From positions 62,001-126,000 of the forward strand of contig NZ_QICN01000005.1 in NCBI RefSeq assembly GCF_003201205.1: 64,000 nucleotides of DNA, given 5' to 3'. Positions within the stretch are counted from its first letter, which is position 1. Each line of letters starts with the position of its first letter. The DNA comes from Sinimarinibacterium flocculans (lineage in GTDB: Bacteria; Pseudomonadota; Gammaproteobacteria; Nevskiales; Nevskiaceae). The notes under the pieces were generated by a model. It was not told the DNA's origin, searched no databases, and was given only the letters and a program-made list of their open reading frames with translations. The position numbers and the translations under genes are program-made. Positions 16,521 to 26,256 of the stretch are shown here, piece after piece.

Positions 16521-18488
16521 ATGACCGCAACGAAGGCCGGGCCGATGGCGAACCATCTTGCCGACAACAAGCGCCAAACCCTCGCCACCTCGCTTCAGTT
16601 GACCGGTGTCGGGGCACTGGCCGCCGGCTGGCTACTGCTGATTTACTGGCCCGGGCTGGGCGGACCGTTCCTGTTTGACGACGCCTGGAACCTCGAGGGC
16701 CTCGCCGCCAGCGGTAGTGGTATAGAACACGTCAGAGACTGGCTCACGTTCGTTCTCAACGGCACCGCCGGCCCCCTCGGACGGCCGATCAGCCTGGCGA
16801 GCTTTACGCTCAACAGCTTGGAGTGGCCCGCCGATCCCTGGCCGTTCAAGCTCACCAACTTGTTGATTCACCTCGCGACAAGCGTTCTGATCTACGCACT
16901 GTGCGCGAAAATGGTTGCGATATCCGGCCTGAGTCGACCTCGCATCCTCGCTTTCGCCTGTGCACTGCTCTGGGCCACCCACCCGCAGAACGTCTCCACC
17001 GTGCTGTATGTTGTACAACGCATGACACAGCTGGGGGCCCTGTTCACCCTGGCCGGACTTCTCTGCTTCGTGCACGGTCGCCAGATTGCAGCTCGCGATC
17101 CCCGTTCCGGCTACGCCTGGATATGCGGGGGCATCCTGGGGTTCGGCACGCTCGCCGCGCTGAGCAAGGAAAACGGCGCCTTGCTGCCGCTCTTCGCGCT
17201 GGTGCTGGACACGACCGTGCTCAAGGCAGGCGGACTGCCCACGCCACGATGGTGGCGTCACGGCTCACTGCTGCTGCTGCGTCTGCCGCTGTACTTGCTG
17301 GTCGGCTACCTCGCCTTCACGTCATCGAGCTGGCTCGAGGGGTACCTGGCGCGCGACTTCTCATTGTCGGAGCGCCTCGCATCTCAGGGCCCAGTCCTGT
17401 TCGAGTATGTCAAGCAAACCTATCTGCCCAGCCTGACGAGCGCCGGGATATTCACCGAAGTTCAGCCGCAGCAGTATCCGGTGTGGCGAGTCTTCTGGAG
17501 TTGGCTGGCAGTCGCCCTCCTGATCATCGCCGCGCTCCGCGTTCGACGACGGGCGCCTCTTCTCGCCTGCGGAGTTCTATGGTTCGTTGCCGGACACGCT
17601 CTGGAGTCGAGCGTGCTCCCGCTCGAGCTCTATTTTGACCACCGCAATTATCTGCCCAGCGTCGGCCTCATCTGGATCGTCCCGGTCACCTTGGCCGCTG
17701 CTCTGTCATGGAAGCCCCTGCTTTCAGTCCTGGCCGCGATCGCGCTGCTTCTGAGTGGACTGACCGCCGCACAGAGCCGCGTGTGGGGTGACGAAACCGT
17801 GGCAGCGACCGTGTGGCCGATGGAGAAGCCCGACTCTCTTCGGGCACTCCAGTTCGCCATTGGCGTCTGGCAGGGTCAGGGTCAGTTCATGCAGTCCAAA
17901 GCCATCACGGGACGATACCTCGAAGCGCACCCGAATGATCCAACGGCGCTGCTGCATCTTCTGGAGCTGCAGTGTCAGCTGGATCAACCTACGGGCGACA
18001 CTACGCAGCGGCTGCGTCGTCAATTGGCATCCGGACCGTTCAGAAACGGCATGCAGGCCTCACTGCGCACCGTCGTGGTCCTTCGTCGCGCGGGCCGTTG
18101 CACCGATCTCGGCTGGAGCACGGTACGGACCCTGGTGGATGCACTTGGACGTAACCCGAAGCTACGAGCTCGCCCTGTCGCAGCGGCAGAGCTGGCCATG
18201 GTCACCGCCGAGATCAGCCTCGCAGAGAACAATGTAGCCGGCGCCATCCAAGCTGCCGAGACCGCGCAGACCCTCTCCCCGAGAATCAACGGTGCATACT
18301 GGCAAGCTCTATGGTCGCTGGATGCAGGCGATCTCGCTGCAGCAAAGCGCTACGCATCGGATGCGAAGCTGCGGGCGTACGGGCGTTTTTCCCTTATCAA
18401 CAACCCTCCTGAAGCCTATCTGGACGCGCTGGACATCGCGATTGCGGACGCGACGAAATGGCGGCCCGAGCAAGAAGCGGAGCACTGA
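16521..18488 (+). CDS. GT-C-type membrane protein with helical-repeat tail, candidate pilin glycosyltransferase (first copy)
   Basis: 655 aa. About ten membrane helices are followed by a soluble, helical-repeat (TPR-like) C-terminus from about residue 460. GT-C hallmarks: an acidic pair in the first periplasmic loop (FLFDDAWNLEG), GRPISLASF, ATHPQNVSTVLYVVQRM, LSKENGALLP and ELYFDHRNYLPS. The same motifs recur in the next gene, so they are functional family residues. Related proteins next to pilA attach sugars to pilin (TfpW-like role), and TMTC-type O-mannosyltransferases share the membrane-plus-TPR layout. The position after pilA and before glycan genes supports this. The start may instead be ATG 16545, which has GAAGG 8 nt upstream. 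Confidence 0.75.
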   Translation: MTATKAGPMANHLADNKRQTLATSLQLTGVGALAAGWLLLIYWPGLGGPFLFDDAWNLEGLAASGSGIEHVRDWLTFVLNGTAGPLGRPISLASFTLNSLEWPADPWPFKLTNLLIHLATSVLIYALCAKMVAISGLSRPRILAFACALLWATHPQNVSTVLYVVQRMTQLGALFTLAGLLCFVHGRQIAARDPRSGYAWICGGILGFGTLAALSKENGALLPLFALVLDTTVLKAGGLPTPRWWRHGSLLLLRLPLYLLVGYLAFTSSSWLEGYLARDFSLSERLASQGPVLFEYVKQTYLPSLTSAGIFTEVQPQQYPVWRVFWSWLAVALLIIAALRVRRRAPLLACGVLWFVAGHALESSVLPLELYFDHRNYLPSVGLIWIVPVTLAAALSWKPLLSVLAAIALLLSGLTAAQSRVWGDETVAATVWPMEKPDSLRALQFAIGVWQGQGQFMQSKAITGRYLEAHPNDPTALLHLLELQCQLDQPTGDTTQRLRRQLASGPFRNGMQASLRTVVVLRRAGRCTDLGWSTVRTLVDALGRNPKLRARPVAAAELAMVTAEISLAENNVAGAIQAAETAQTLSPRINGAYWQALWSLDAGDLAAAKRYASDAKLRAYGRFSLINNPPEAYLDALDIAIADATKWRPEQEAEH

Positions 18489-18494
18489 TTGACG

Positions 18495-20405
18495 ATGACT
18501 GCCCTGCACAGCGTTTCATCAAGACTCCTGTTGTTCCTCGCCATTGCCGGAACGATCGCCGTCTATCGCGCGGGACTGTTCGGCGGCTTTCTCTTTGACG
18601 ACCATCAGAACATCGTCGAGAACGCGGCGCTGCAGTCGGTCGACGGGAGCGTCTTCCAGTGGATCGTTGCGGCGCTTTCATCCAACTCGGGCATGTTGAT
18701 GCGCCCCATCAGCATGCTTTCCTTCGCGGTCAACTACTACATATCGGGCCTGGACCCGCTATCCTTCAAGGCGACCAACCTCGCAATACATGTCGCGACC
18801 GGCCTCGCCATTTATGCACTAGGTATCCAGCTCATCCCCCGACTCCTACGGCAGGTCGCGGCGCCGGCCACAACGCGCGCGATCGCTCTCGTGGCCGCCT
18901 CAATCTGGATGCTTCATCCGCTGCATGTCAGCAACGTGCTCTACGTTGTCCAGCGCATGAATCAGCTTTCCACCTTGTTCGCGCTTCTTGGGTTGCTGTG
19001 CTATTCCGTTGGCCGCTGGCAGACGCTTCGAACGGGATCGGGCCTGGCGACCTCACTCTGTGGCCTCACTGCCTTCGGCATCCTTTCGCTGTTCAGCAAG
19101 GAGAACGGCGCCCTGACATTCGCGTACGCCTTGGTCATCGAGTGTCTTTGCTTTGGATTCTCCGCATCGACACAGGGACAGCAACGCATCCTCAAACTGT
19201 TTTTCATATTCACGCTCGCGGTGCCCGGCGCCGCGGCTGCCATATCGCTTGCGGTCGCCCCGGACTGGCTGCTCGGTGGCTACTCGGTACGCGAGTTCAC
19301 CCTGTACGAGCGCCTGCTGACGCAGCCGAGAATTCTGGCGCACTACCTGCTTTGGATAGCGGTTCCGCTCCCATCCTGGATGGGGATCTACCACGACGAC
19401 ATTGCAACCTCGACCGGCCTGTTCTCGCCACCGGCAACTGCCCTCGCATTGGCGGGACTGGCAGGCGTGGCCACTCTTGTCTGGCGCCTGCGGCACCGCT
19501 CCCCGGGGCTGGCCTTCGGTGCCGCATGGTTCCTTGTCGGGCACGCAATGGAATCCACCATTTTGCCGCTGGAGCTAGTCTTCGAGCATCGCAACTACCT
19601 GCCCTCGGCGGGGCTCCTGATTGGAGCCACTGCAGCCATCTGGGGCTTCACCGAGCGTATTCCCAACGCCCGCCTGGCGGGCTGCTGTGTGGCGATTGTG
19701 GCGCTCGCCGCCGGGACCGCCACACGCGCGCATTCATGGGGTGAACCATATCGTCTTGCGATGACAATGGCCGCACACCACCCAGAGTCAGCGCGCAGCC
19801 TGTACGACGCCGGCCGGGCGATCTATTCCAGGCGCACGACATACGATGATCCCGAACGTGCCACAGAGCAGGCGACGCAACTGTTCCAGCATGCGATGCG
19901 AATAAACCAGCACTACGTCCATCCGGCTGTCAGCAATGTGCTCATCAATTACAAGACCGATGAAGCCCCGGCGGATGTCGTCACTGACCTCGCACGCCGG
20001 CTGCGCGAGTCGCCGATGCTGCACGCCACCTCGGTGCTCCTGCTTATCAATGGAATTACGGACGGCAGAACGCTCGTCTCTCCCGAAGGTGTCCGGGCGA
20101 TATTTGAAGCGGCGATGGACAACGACACCACAACGACCGCGATGCGTGCAATGCTGCTGAGTGCGTACGGCCGCTATCACTATCTGGTCCTGCGGGATAT
20201 CCAGAACGCAGTCGCCTTGACCATGGCAGCGGCCGAGCAAGATCCACGGAGCCCCATAGCGCAGCTCAACCTCGCGAAGCTCGCCATAGAGCTGAATGAG
20301 ATCGGTATCGCCACGGCAGCCGTAAAAAGAGCTTCCGAGCTGGACACAGCCTCGGTTCACCGCGACGAAATCCGCCGTATTCTGGAGCGTGTGGGTGCAG
20401 AATAG
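18495..20405 (+). CDS. GT-C-type membrane protein with helical-repeat tail (second copy)
   Basis: About 636 aa from ATG 18495 (TTG at 18489 is possible). Same plan as its upstream neighbour: FLFDDHQNIVEN, MRPISMLSF, LHPLHVSNVLYVVQRM, FSKENGALTF and ELVFEHRNYLPSAG, then a helical C-terminus with repeat-like segments. The two proteins are clearly paralogous but diverged, which argues for an old tandem duplication with separate acceptor or donor use. It begins 6 nt after the first copy's stop, so they are co-transcribed. Lipid-linked sugar as donor and periplasmic pilin as acceptor are inferred. Confidence 0.75.
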   Translation: MTALHSVSSRLLLFLAIAGTIAVYRAGLFGGFLFDDHQNIVENAALQSVDGSVFQWIVAALSSNSGMLMRPISMLSFAVNYYISGLDPLSFKATNLAIHVATGLAIYALGIQLIPRLLRQVAAPATTRAIALVAASIWMLHPLHVSNVLYVVQRMNQLSTLFALLGLLCYSVGRWQTLRTGSGLATSLCGLTAFGILSLFSKENGALTFAYALVIECLCFGFSASTQGQQRILKLFFIFTLAVPGAAAAISLAVAPDWLLGGYSVREFTLYERLLTQPRILAHYLLWIAVPLPSWMGIYHDDIATSTGLFSPPATALALAGLAGVATLVWRLRHRSPGLAFGAAWFLVGHAMESTILPLELVFEHRNYLPSAGLLIGATAAIWGFTERIPNARLAGCCVAIVALAAGTATRAHSWGEPYRLAMTMAAHHPESARSLYDAGRAIYSRRTTYDDPERATEQATQLFQHAMRINQHYVHPAVSNVLINYKTDEAPADVVTDLARRLRESPMLHATSVLLLINGITDGRTLVSPEGVRAIFEAAMDNDTTTTAMRAMLLSAYGRYHYLVLRDIQNAVALTMAAAEQDPRSPIAQLNLAKLAIELNEIGIATAAVKRASELDTASVHRDEIRRILERVGAE

Positions 20406-20553
20406 TCCGGTTGAGTGTGGGCCTTGCCACCGTGCCAATACCAGTTGGCCCCAGGGACCGTCAAAGAAGCTCACCCCCAGCACGCGCACCACACAAAACC
20501 GCAACCGCCTACTGAGACCGGCCAAGCTCTAGCCACCGCCATTCGGCAGCATC

Positions 20554-21711
20554 GTGACTGACAAACCATTTCTTGTTTTCGGGGCGCCAGACATCGGGGA
20601 GGAAGAAGTCTCCGAAGTCGTCCAATGTCTTCAGTCTGGCTGGCTCGGTACCGGCCCCCGGGTCGCGCAGTTCGAGCAAGACTTCGCCAGTTACAAGGGA
20701 GTCGGTACGACTCACGTCGCGGCAGTCAACTCGTGTACGGCTGCACTTCACGTCAGCATGGTTGCTGCGGGCATTGAACCCGGCGCGGAAGTGATTACCA
20801 CACCACTGACGTTCTGCGCGACGATCAACGCGATCATCCATGCGGGGCTCACGCCTGTGCTGGCGGATGTCGACCCCGCCACGCAATGCATCAGCCCGGA
20901 GGCCATCGAGGCAGCGATCACACCCAGAACGCAGGCAATCCTTCCGGTCCACTTTGCTGGCAGGCCATGCGAGATGGACCGGATCATGTCCATTGCCGCC
21001 AAGCACAAATTCGTCGTCATCGAAGACTGCGCGCACGCCATTGAAACGACATACAAGGGCCGCCAAGCCGGGACCTTTGGTGACTTCGGCTGCTTCAGCT
21101 TCTACGTCACGAAGAACGTCGTGACTGGCGAGGGGGGAATGATCCTCGCTCGCAGCGAAGCACATATTGCACGCGCCAAGGTCCTGGCTCTTCACGGGAT
21201 GAGCAAGGACGCATGGCATCGATTCGGCGACAAGGGATACAAGCACTATCAGGTTGTCGAGTGCGGATTCAAATACAACATGATGGATCTGCAGGCTGCC
21301 ATTGGCATCCATCAGCTTTCCCGTGTCGAGAGCAACTGGCTACGGAGACACGACATCTGGAATCAATATCAGGCAGCCTTCGCGGACCTGCCCGTCGGCA
21401 GACCGGCGGAGCCCAGCTCAGATGGGCGACATGCCCATCATCTATACACCCTCATGGTCAACCGCGAGCGGAGCGGCGTCGGGCGGGATGATTTCCTTGA
21501 GCGGATGAACGCCCAGCGAATCGGCACCGGAGTGCATTATCTGTCGGTACCTGAGCACCCCTACTACCAGGAGCGCTTCGGCTGGACACCCGATGAGTGG
21601 CCGACCGCCAAGAAAATCGGCCGTGAGACAGTCAGTTTGCCGTTGTCGGCGAAGTTGAAACCCGCGGATGCAGAACGGATCATCGCCGCTGTCAACGGCG
21701 CACTTGCCTAA
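20554..21711 (+). CDS. DegT/DnrJ/EryC1/StrS aminotransferase (sugar aminotransferase)
   Basis: 385 aa from GTG 20554. PLP-fold landmarks: VNSCTAALHVSMVAAG, EVITTPLTFCATINAI, VIEDCAHAIE and the Schiff-base Lys187 in FYVTKNVVTGEGGM. GVHYLSVPEHPYY and the final helix are typical of nucleotide-sugar aminotransferases. The enzyme would convert a keto-sugar nucleotide to an amino sugar with glutamate as donor. A formyltransferase-like gene lies about 1 kb further on, so an N-formylated amino sugar is a plausible product. I do not assign 3- versus 4-keto specificity. Confidence 0.92.
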   Translation: MTDKPFLVFGAPDIGEEEVSEVVQCLQSGWLGTGPRVAQFEQDFASYKGVGTTHVAAVNSCTAALHVSMVAAGIEPGAEVITTPLTFCATINAIIHAGLTPVLADVDPATQCISPEAIEAAITPRTQAILPVHFAGRPCEMDRIMSIAAKHKFVVIEDCAHAIETTYKGRQAGTFGDFGCFSFYVTKNVVTGEGGMILARSEAHIARAKVLALHGMSKDAWHRFGDKGYKHYQVVECGFKYNMMDLQAAIGIHQLSRVESNWLRRHDIWNQYQAAFADLPVGRPAEPSSDGRHAHHLYTLMVNRERSGVGRDDFLERMNAQRIGTGVHYLSVPEHPYYQERFGWTPDEWPTAKKIGRETVSLPLSAKLKPADAERIIAAVNGALA

Positions 21712-21714
21712 GGT

Positions 21715-22683
21715 ATGCGGCACACCTTGCAGCTGGCATACACGTTCGCCACGGACGCACTGAGATGGCTCCTGCAAAGCAGGGGGGTCCGATCTGTCCT
21801 CGGCGTCACGGCAGGCGCGCTGATACTCTGGCTGGCGTGGCGCTATCGCTCTGGGCTTCACGCGCTGATCCTTAATGCCAGCCCTCTGCTTCTGCTTCTG
21901 TCGATTGCGCTCGGGATACTGGCCAACTATCTGACAGGGCTACCATTCAGGCTTTTTCTCGCCCAGCATGGAATCAGTATCCGCTTTCGAAGAGCAGGCT
22001 GGTTGCAGCTGGCGGCACAAGTCACGAAGTACATTCCTGGAAAAGTCTGGAGCGCCGTCCTGCAGGCTCAGCTTATCGGCACGCATCGTATCGGCGGCAC
22101 GCTCCTGGCCGGAATGGATGCTTCGATTTTCTTGATGCTCACTCTCTCAGGGCTCGGAGTCGCGCTTTTGCTGGTGCACTTGACCTTTTTCGGAGCCATC
22201 CTCTGGCTCGTGACCTGGTTCGCCGGAGTCGCCCTCATCTCGTCCAAGGCACTCTTGGCCAGACTTGCAAATACGTTGTCTGCCACCCGGGCTGGCGAAG
22301 CATCCACCCTTGAACCTGCGGCAGGCCCTCGCTCCTCGGCAATGTCGTTCGCGGCGGGCGGTCTTCTACACGCTGTGGTTCACACCGCGTCCATAGTGAC
22401 GCTCCTCATGGCCACCACCGATTTCGATGCCCAGTCATTGTCAATTGCCGCCGCAAGCGTTCTTCTTGCGTGGGTGATCGGCAACCTCGCAGTTGTCGTT
22501 CCGACAGGCCTCGGCGTCAGGGAAGTAACCTTTATCGGACTGAGTCAGGCTCTGGCCCTGCCCGCAGAAATTGAGACGCTGGCGGCGGTATCCATCCTCA
22601 TTCGACTGGCGCAACTTGTCCAGGACGTCATTACGGCGGGCGTAGTGGTCCCGGCTATCGTTCGCCCGAGAGCTCTAGAGTAG
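21715..22683 (+). CDS. Flippase-like membrane protein (LPG synthase TM / UPF0104 family)
   Basis: 322 aa with about eight hydrophobic segments. Family features are visible: FRLFLAQHGISIRFRRAGWLQ, the TKYIPGKVW motif and the late VVPTGLGVREVTF, all typical of the YbhN/AglD-type transmembrane domain. Such proteins often sit in glycan operons and are suspected of moving lipid-linked sugars. It starts 3 nt after the aminotransferase stop, so it is co-transcribed. It converges with, and overlaps by 9 bp, the formyltransferase gene on the other strand. Confidence 0.88.
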   Translation: MRHTLQLAYTFATDALRWLLQSRGVRSVLGVTAGALILWLAWRYRSGLHALILNASPLLLLLSIALGILANYLTGLPFRLFLAQHGISIRFRRAGWLQLAAQVTKYIPGKVWSAVLQAQLIGTHRIGGTLLAGMDASIFLMLTLSGLGVALLLVHLTFFGAILWLVTWFAGVALISSKALLARLANTLSATRAGEASTLEPAAGPRSSAMSFAAGGLLHAVVHTASIVTLLMATTDFDAQSLSIAAASVLLAWVIGNLAVVVPTGLGVREVTFIGLSQALALPAEIETLAAVSILIRLAQLVQDVITAGVVVPAIVRPRALE

Positions 22684-23403
22684 CTCGCACTGGTTCCTCT
22701 TGGTCGGAAGAGGCCAGTAGGTTCCTGTTCCCTGCGAACGTGGAACGACATCCCCACGAATGATCGCGGACATCCAATCGCCGAGATGGCTCCTGGCGAC
22801 TCTGGACAGGCACAACTCGACCAGACCGCGCGAGAACCTGAATCGCGGCTGCGCAAGCGCAGAAAAGAAAACGTCGCCCTCGTCGAACTTCTCAGCAACA
22901 GCATGCAAGGTCACGCCAAATACCGTTACTCGCCTGCGCAACATCCAGTAGATCGGGTCGGCACCGCGCCAATCCGGAAGGGGCGCAGGGTGCAAGTTCA
23001 GCAGGAGTTTGTGCCGGCCTATCACGTGAGGTGGAAACCGATAAGCGAATGAAGCTGACACGAGGGCAGCGGCTCTCTTTCGATCCGCGAGACGAGCTAG
23101 GCCATCCCAGTCGCCAGCCGGGACCTCATGGACCTCAAGCTGCCGCCACTCGCGCCTCGCCAGTATCAGCCAGGACACCCGGAGCGCCGCGTCTGCGATT
23201 CGCTCGATGGTGTAGGCAAGGCCATAGTTGGCGATAGTGTCGCGGACAGAACCACGCCTGCCGGCCGCGGCTCTCATCAAGGCGACTTCAGGACGAAAGC
23301 CTGCTTGCCTGAGGGCCAGGGCTGCCGATACGGAGAGCATGCCTAGGCGATTGGTGATCACCAGAACGCATTGCCCCTCTGCCGATTCGCGTCCCACAGC
23401 CAT
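22675..23403 (-). CDS. Formyltransferase-family protein (probable sugar N-formyltransferase)
   Basis: 242 aa. The 10-formyl-THF catalytic set is present: Asn136 and His138 in LLNLHPAPLPDWRGADP, then GVTLHAVAEKFDEGD with Asp174. It lacks the C-terminal tRNA-binding region of methionyl-tRNA formyltransferase, and the setting is a glycan cluster, so a nucleotide amino-sugar substrate is more likely. With the aminotransferase at 20554 this suggests an N-formylamino sugar such as those known in O-antigens. It is the last gene of the six-gene minus-strand operon starting at 27839. Confidence 0.82.
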   Translation of the reverse strand: MAVGRESAEGQCVLVITNRLGMLSVSAALALRQAGFRPEVALMRAAAGRRGSVRDTIANYGLAYTIERIADAALRVSWLILARREWRQLEVHEVPAGDWDGLARLADRKRAAALVSASFAYRFPPHVIGRHKLLLNLHPAPLPDWRGADPIYWMLRRRVTVFGVTLHAVAEKFDEGDVFFSALAQPRFRFSRGLVELCLSRVARSHLGDWMSAIIRGDVVPRSQGTGTYWPLPTKRNQCELL

Positions 23404-23448
23404 GCTCTGCTCACGTCAAGAAAATACAGATATCAGTTTGCGGCAGCC

Positions 23449-24309
23449 TTACCGCGCGTTGGCAAGTAATGCTGCCATCCGTTTTGCGGCCCTGAAGAAA
23501 CCTGCCCGCAACGGTCGCACATCGATATCGCTGACGACGAACGGCCCAGCAACGGCGCCCCATGCGGATTTGTAGTGCGCCAGGCTCGGCTGATCTGGCG
23601 GCGAGGGCAGGAAATCGAAAACCTTCGCCCCATGAGCCTTTGCCATCGAGATCATCTCGTAGAACAGCAAGTCTGATGCGTAATAGCGTCGCGTACTCGC
23701 ATCGTGCGCACCATGCAGATAACAAGCGCGCAAGCCTTGGTACGCAAAGCTTACAAAACCGCAGACGCGCCCATCTAGGCGGGCAATCAGCGAACTGTTG
23801 GCGCCGGCGAGCGCGCGAAAGTAAGGCAAGGTATACCTCTTGCTTCCTCCACGTCTCGATAGCGTCTGAAGATAGAGCGCATACATCTCTGGCGCATCGT
23901 GAGCGACAGCCCGCTCGATGGCCAGCGGACTGCGATTCGCACGATTTCTGCTCCGCCGAGCCTTCTCGATCCCTGACACGTCCCAGGCCTGCACATCGGG
24001 GATCACATGAGTTCCCAGATCGAGCGCAGTGACATGGCTTTCCGCCTGCACTGAACCGCAGGAATGAAAGCGCAGCATGTCCACGCGGTGATCACGTGCC
24101 GCTCGAACGATCGCATTGGTCAAACTACGGGGGTATTGCGTCGCACCGACTGGAAACTCCGGGTACGCAATCCGGAACGGGCCTGCACGGAAGATCGTCA
24201 CGCGCGACGTCTCGGCGCCCTCAGCGACATCAATCAAGCTGGCGCCGAATCCGGACCTGAGTATCCCGGCCCACTCCTCGGAGTCCAGATTGAGCCACTT
24301 GCGCATCAT
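23449..24309 (-). CDS. GNAT/FemAB-like acyltransferase of the glycan operon
   Basis: 286 aa. The C-terminal half fits the BioF2-like/FemAB acyltransferase fold: EMYALYLQTLSRRGGSKRY, SLIARLDGRVCGFVSFAYQG, ASDLLFYEMISMAKAHGAKV and the late Ser/Tyr-rich LAHYKSAWG. The related proteins transfer acyl or aminoacyl groups in exopolysaccharide and peptidoglycan pathways. Its ATG overlaps the preceding methyltransferase stop (ATGATGA). The substrate is not predictable. Confidence 0.75.
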   Translation of the reverse strand: MMRKWLNLDSEEWAGILRSGFGASLIDVAEGAETSRVTIFRAGPFRIAYPEFPVGATQYPRSLTNAIVRAARDHRVDMLRFHSCGSVQAESHVTALDLGTHVIPDVQAWDVSGIEKARRSRNRANRSPLAIERAVAHDAPEMYALYLQTLSRRGGSKRYTLPYFRALAGANSSLIARLDGRVCGFVSFAYQGLRACYLHGAHDASTRRYYASDLLFYEMISMAKAHGAKVFDFLPSPPDQPSLAHYKSAWGAVAGPFVVSDIDVRPLRAGFFRAAKRMAALLANAR

Positions 24310-25106
24310 TTGCCACCGAGCGCTCTGGGCTGGTGCTGGCCAGGCTTAGCGTCGCCCCCGCGATCCTCGGCTTTGGCAAGCAGGAAGACGAAGCCAGGCG
24401 CAAGCGGACTCAGAAGCTTGTAGACGGAATCGGGCACGGCCTTCGCCAAGAGCGCAAGCCAGCTGTGTCCCCCTGCCCTTAGCCCTGCTGCGGCACGTGC
24501 ACGAAGTAGATTCGAGGCAGATAGTCCCGCGCAATCGAACCAGTGCATGAGCACCCAGTGGCTGGCGGAATATGCGTCCAAGGCGTCCGCACGCTCCGAG
24601 CCCAGCGCGCGCATGAAGCCGTGAGCGGTACGCCTGGGCAACCAGTGCACGAAGGGCCAGTGAACGTGGGGCTCCACGGGCCAAAGCAGGTTGGGGCCTG
24701 CGAAGTAGCAGATTCCCGAGGGCTTCAAGACGCGATGAATGTTGCGAATCAACTCTGCGGGATGCGCCACGTGCTCGTAGACCTGATTGCAGATGACCAC
24801 ATCGGCTGTTTCCTCCGGCAGTGGCAGCCGACTCCCGTCGAAGCTGGCCGTGAGAAACGAAAGGTTGGGCCGCTCTTCTGCCAAAGAGTCCCAGGAGTGC
24901 CACTGCTCAGGATCGATACCGATGATCTGCTTCACATGCGGAGAGATCGCGCCGGCAATGCCGCCGCTGCCGCACCCGACATCAACCCATACGCCGTCGG
25001 CAAGCTGCTTTCCACGCTGGGAGAACAGCGTCTGCAGGATCGCCATCGCCTTGCGATCTCGTCCTTCACTCCCCCAGCGCGGAGTGGCGGCCGCCAAATC
25101 ATCCAT
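24306..25106 (-). CDS. Class I SAM-dependent methyltransferase
   Basis: 266 aa. SAM-binding motif I is VWVDVGCGSGGIAG (about residue 40), motif II IIGIDPEQW, and motif IV ADVVICNQVYEHVAHPAEL, then HRVLKPSGICYFAGPN. It resembles small-molecule/sugar methyltransferases rather than nucleic-acid ones. It overlaps the upstream glycosyltransferase by 8 bp and the downstream acyltransferase by 4 bp. Confidence 0.88.
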   Translation of the reverse strand: MDDLAAATPRWGSEGRDRKAMAILQTLFSQRGKQLADGVWVDVGCGSGGIAGAISPHVKQIIGIDPEQWHSWDSLAEERPNLSFLTASFDGSRLPLPEETADVVICNQVYEHVAHPAELIRNIHRVLKPSGICYFAGPNLLWPVEPHVHWPFVHWLPRRTAHGFMRALGSERADALDAYSASHWVLMHWFDCAGLSASNLLRARAAAGLRAGGHSWLALLAKAVPDSVYKLLSPLAPGFVFLLAKAEDRGGDAKPGQHQPRALGGK

Positions 25107-26256
25107 GGCACCCGGCTCCGTGCCGCGAAGCGATGTCTTGCGCCAGTCCGGTCAGATCGAAGGTTCGCGCCATCACCTCCAGTCCGTTGGCGAAACTGGC
25201 CGGCGGCTGGCGCAACGCGCTCGAGATGGCAGTCGCATAGGCGTGTGCATCCACCGATTCCGCTACCAGTCCGCACCGTGGCGTCGCGTTGACGAGGCGG
25301 GGCAGGTCCCCGACCGGACTAGCGATCACCGGACATCCAAGCTTGATCGCGTCCGAGAACACCACAGGAATGCTCTCAATGCGAGAAGGAATCAGCAGGT
25401 AGTCGGCGCACAGAAGAGCGTTTTCGGCGACAGGCTTCTGAACATATCCACGCAGCTCGATACGCCGCCCGGCAGCCAGCAGGCCGGCGACGCCCCGCCT
25501 TACGGTCGACTCCATTGGCCCGCCACCGCAGATCTCGACTACTTCGATGTACTGCCAGTCCTCATCGCTCAACAGATTCAGCGCAGCGATCAATAGATCT
25601 ATTCCCTTGTTCGGGTGCCAGCGCCCGAGGAACAGGAGCCTGTACGGTGCCGCCTTCTTGAGATCCATCATGCGCGCCCGTTCGATGCGGCGCGTACTCG
25701 GCAGGAACTCCACCGGACGACCACAGATGGCACGCGTCTCGTCCGCCAACTTGAACCCGTCCGAATAGCAACGACGAGCATCTTGCAGAACCCGACGCAG
25801 GTGGGCACGCACAAGGGGGAGCTTTCCCAATGTCCAGATGTCGCTGCCGAGCGTCCACACCGAATACGGGACACCGACCCGCCTCGACACCTGGCGCGCC
25901 CAGTGGCCGGATGGCAAGGCCCAAAGCGCCAGCATGTGCGCAGTGCGGCCAGCCTGCACAGCTCGTTCGGTGGCAACCTGTCCGGCGGCCAACACCCGTC
26001 CGATGGCGCGAATCTCGGCGGGCCGCCAAGGTCTCAAGGTCGAGAGCGCCTTGTCCGGTGCCGCGAACCGGAAGACTTCTACGTCTCCGGGCCATGCCTC
26101 CTCGCAGGTCTCCTCGCCAGGTGCCACAACGCGAACGGGGACATGCTTGGCAAGTTCCTCGGCGAGATCAGAGACAAAAGAACCCGCCGCTTCACTTCCG
26201 TCACCGCGGATGGGAAATGACGTCGTGACCAGGACGATGGCGCCCGTGCGCCTCAT
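25099..26256 (-). CDS. Glycosyltransferase family 4
   Basis: 385 aa from ATG 26256. GT-B fold: the N-terminal domain begins IVLVTTSFPIRGDGSEAAG; the C-terminal domain has LLFLGRWHPNKGIDLLIAAL, the hinge strand EICGGGPM, RIELRGYVQK and the donor-binding ADYLLIPSRIESIPVVFSDA (the EX7E-like region) followed by GCPVIASPVGDLPRLV. Cytoplasmic, building a lipid-linked glycan. It overlaps the upstream methyltransferase stop by 4 bp. A longer in-frame extension to 26328 lies within that gene and is rejected. Confidence 0.92.
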   Translation of the reverse strand: MRRTGAIVLVTTSFPIRGDGSEAAGSFVSDLAEELAKHVPVRVVAPGEETCEEAWPGDVEVFRFAAPDKALSTLRPWRPAEIRAIGRVLAAGQVATERAVQAGRTAHMLALWALPSGHWARQVSRRVGVPYSVWTLGSDIWTLGKLPLVRAHLRRVLQDARRCYSDGFKLADETRAICGRPVEFLPSTRRIERARMMDLKKAAPYRLLFLGRWHPNKGIDLLIAALNLLSDEDWQYIEVVEICGGGPMESTVRRGVAGLLAAGRRIELRGYVQKPVAENALLCADYLLIPSRIESIPVVFSDAIKLGCPVIASPVGDLPRLVNATPRCGLVAESVDAHAYATAISSALRQPPASFANGLEVMARTFDLTGLAQDIASRHGAGCHG

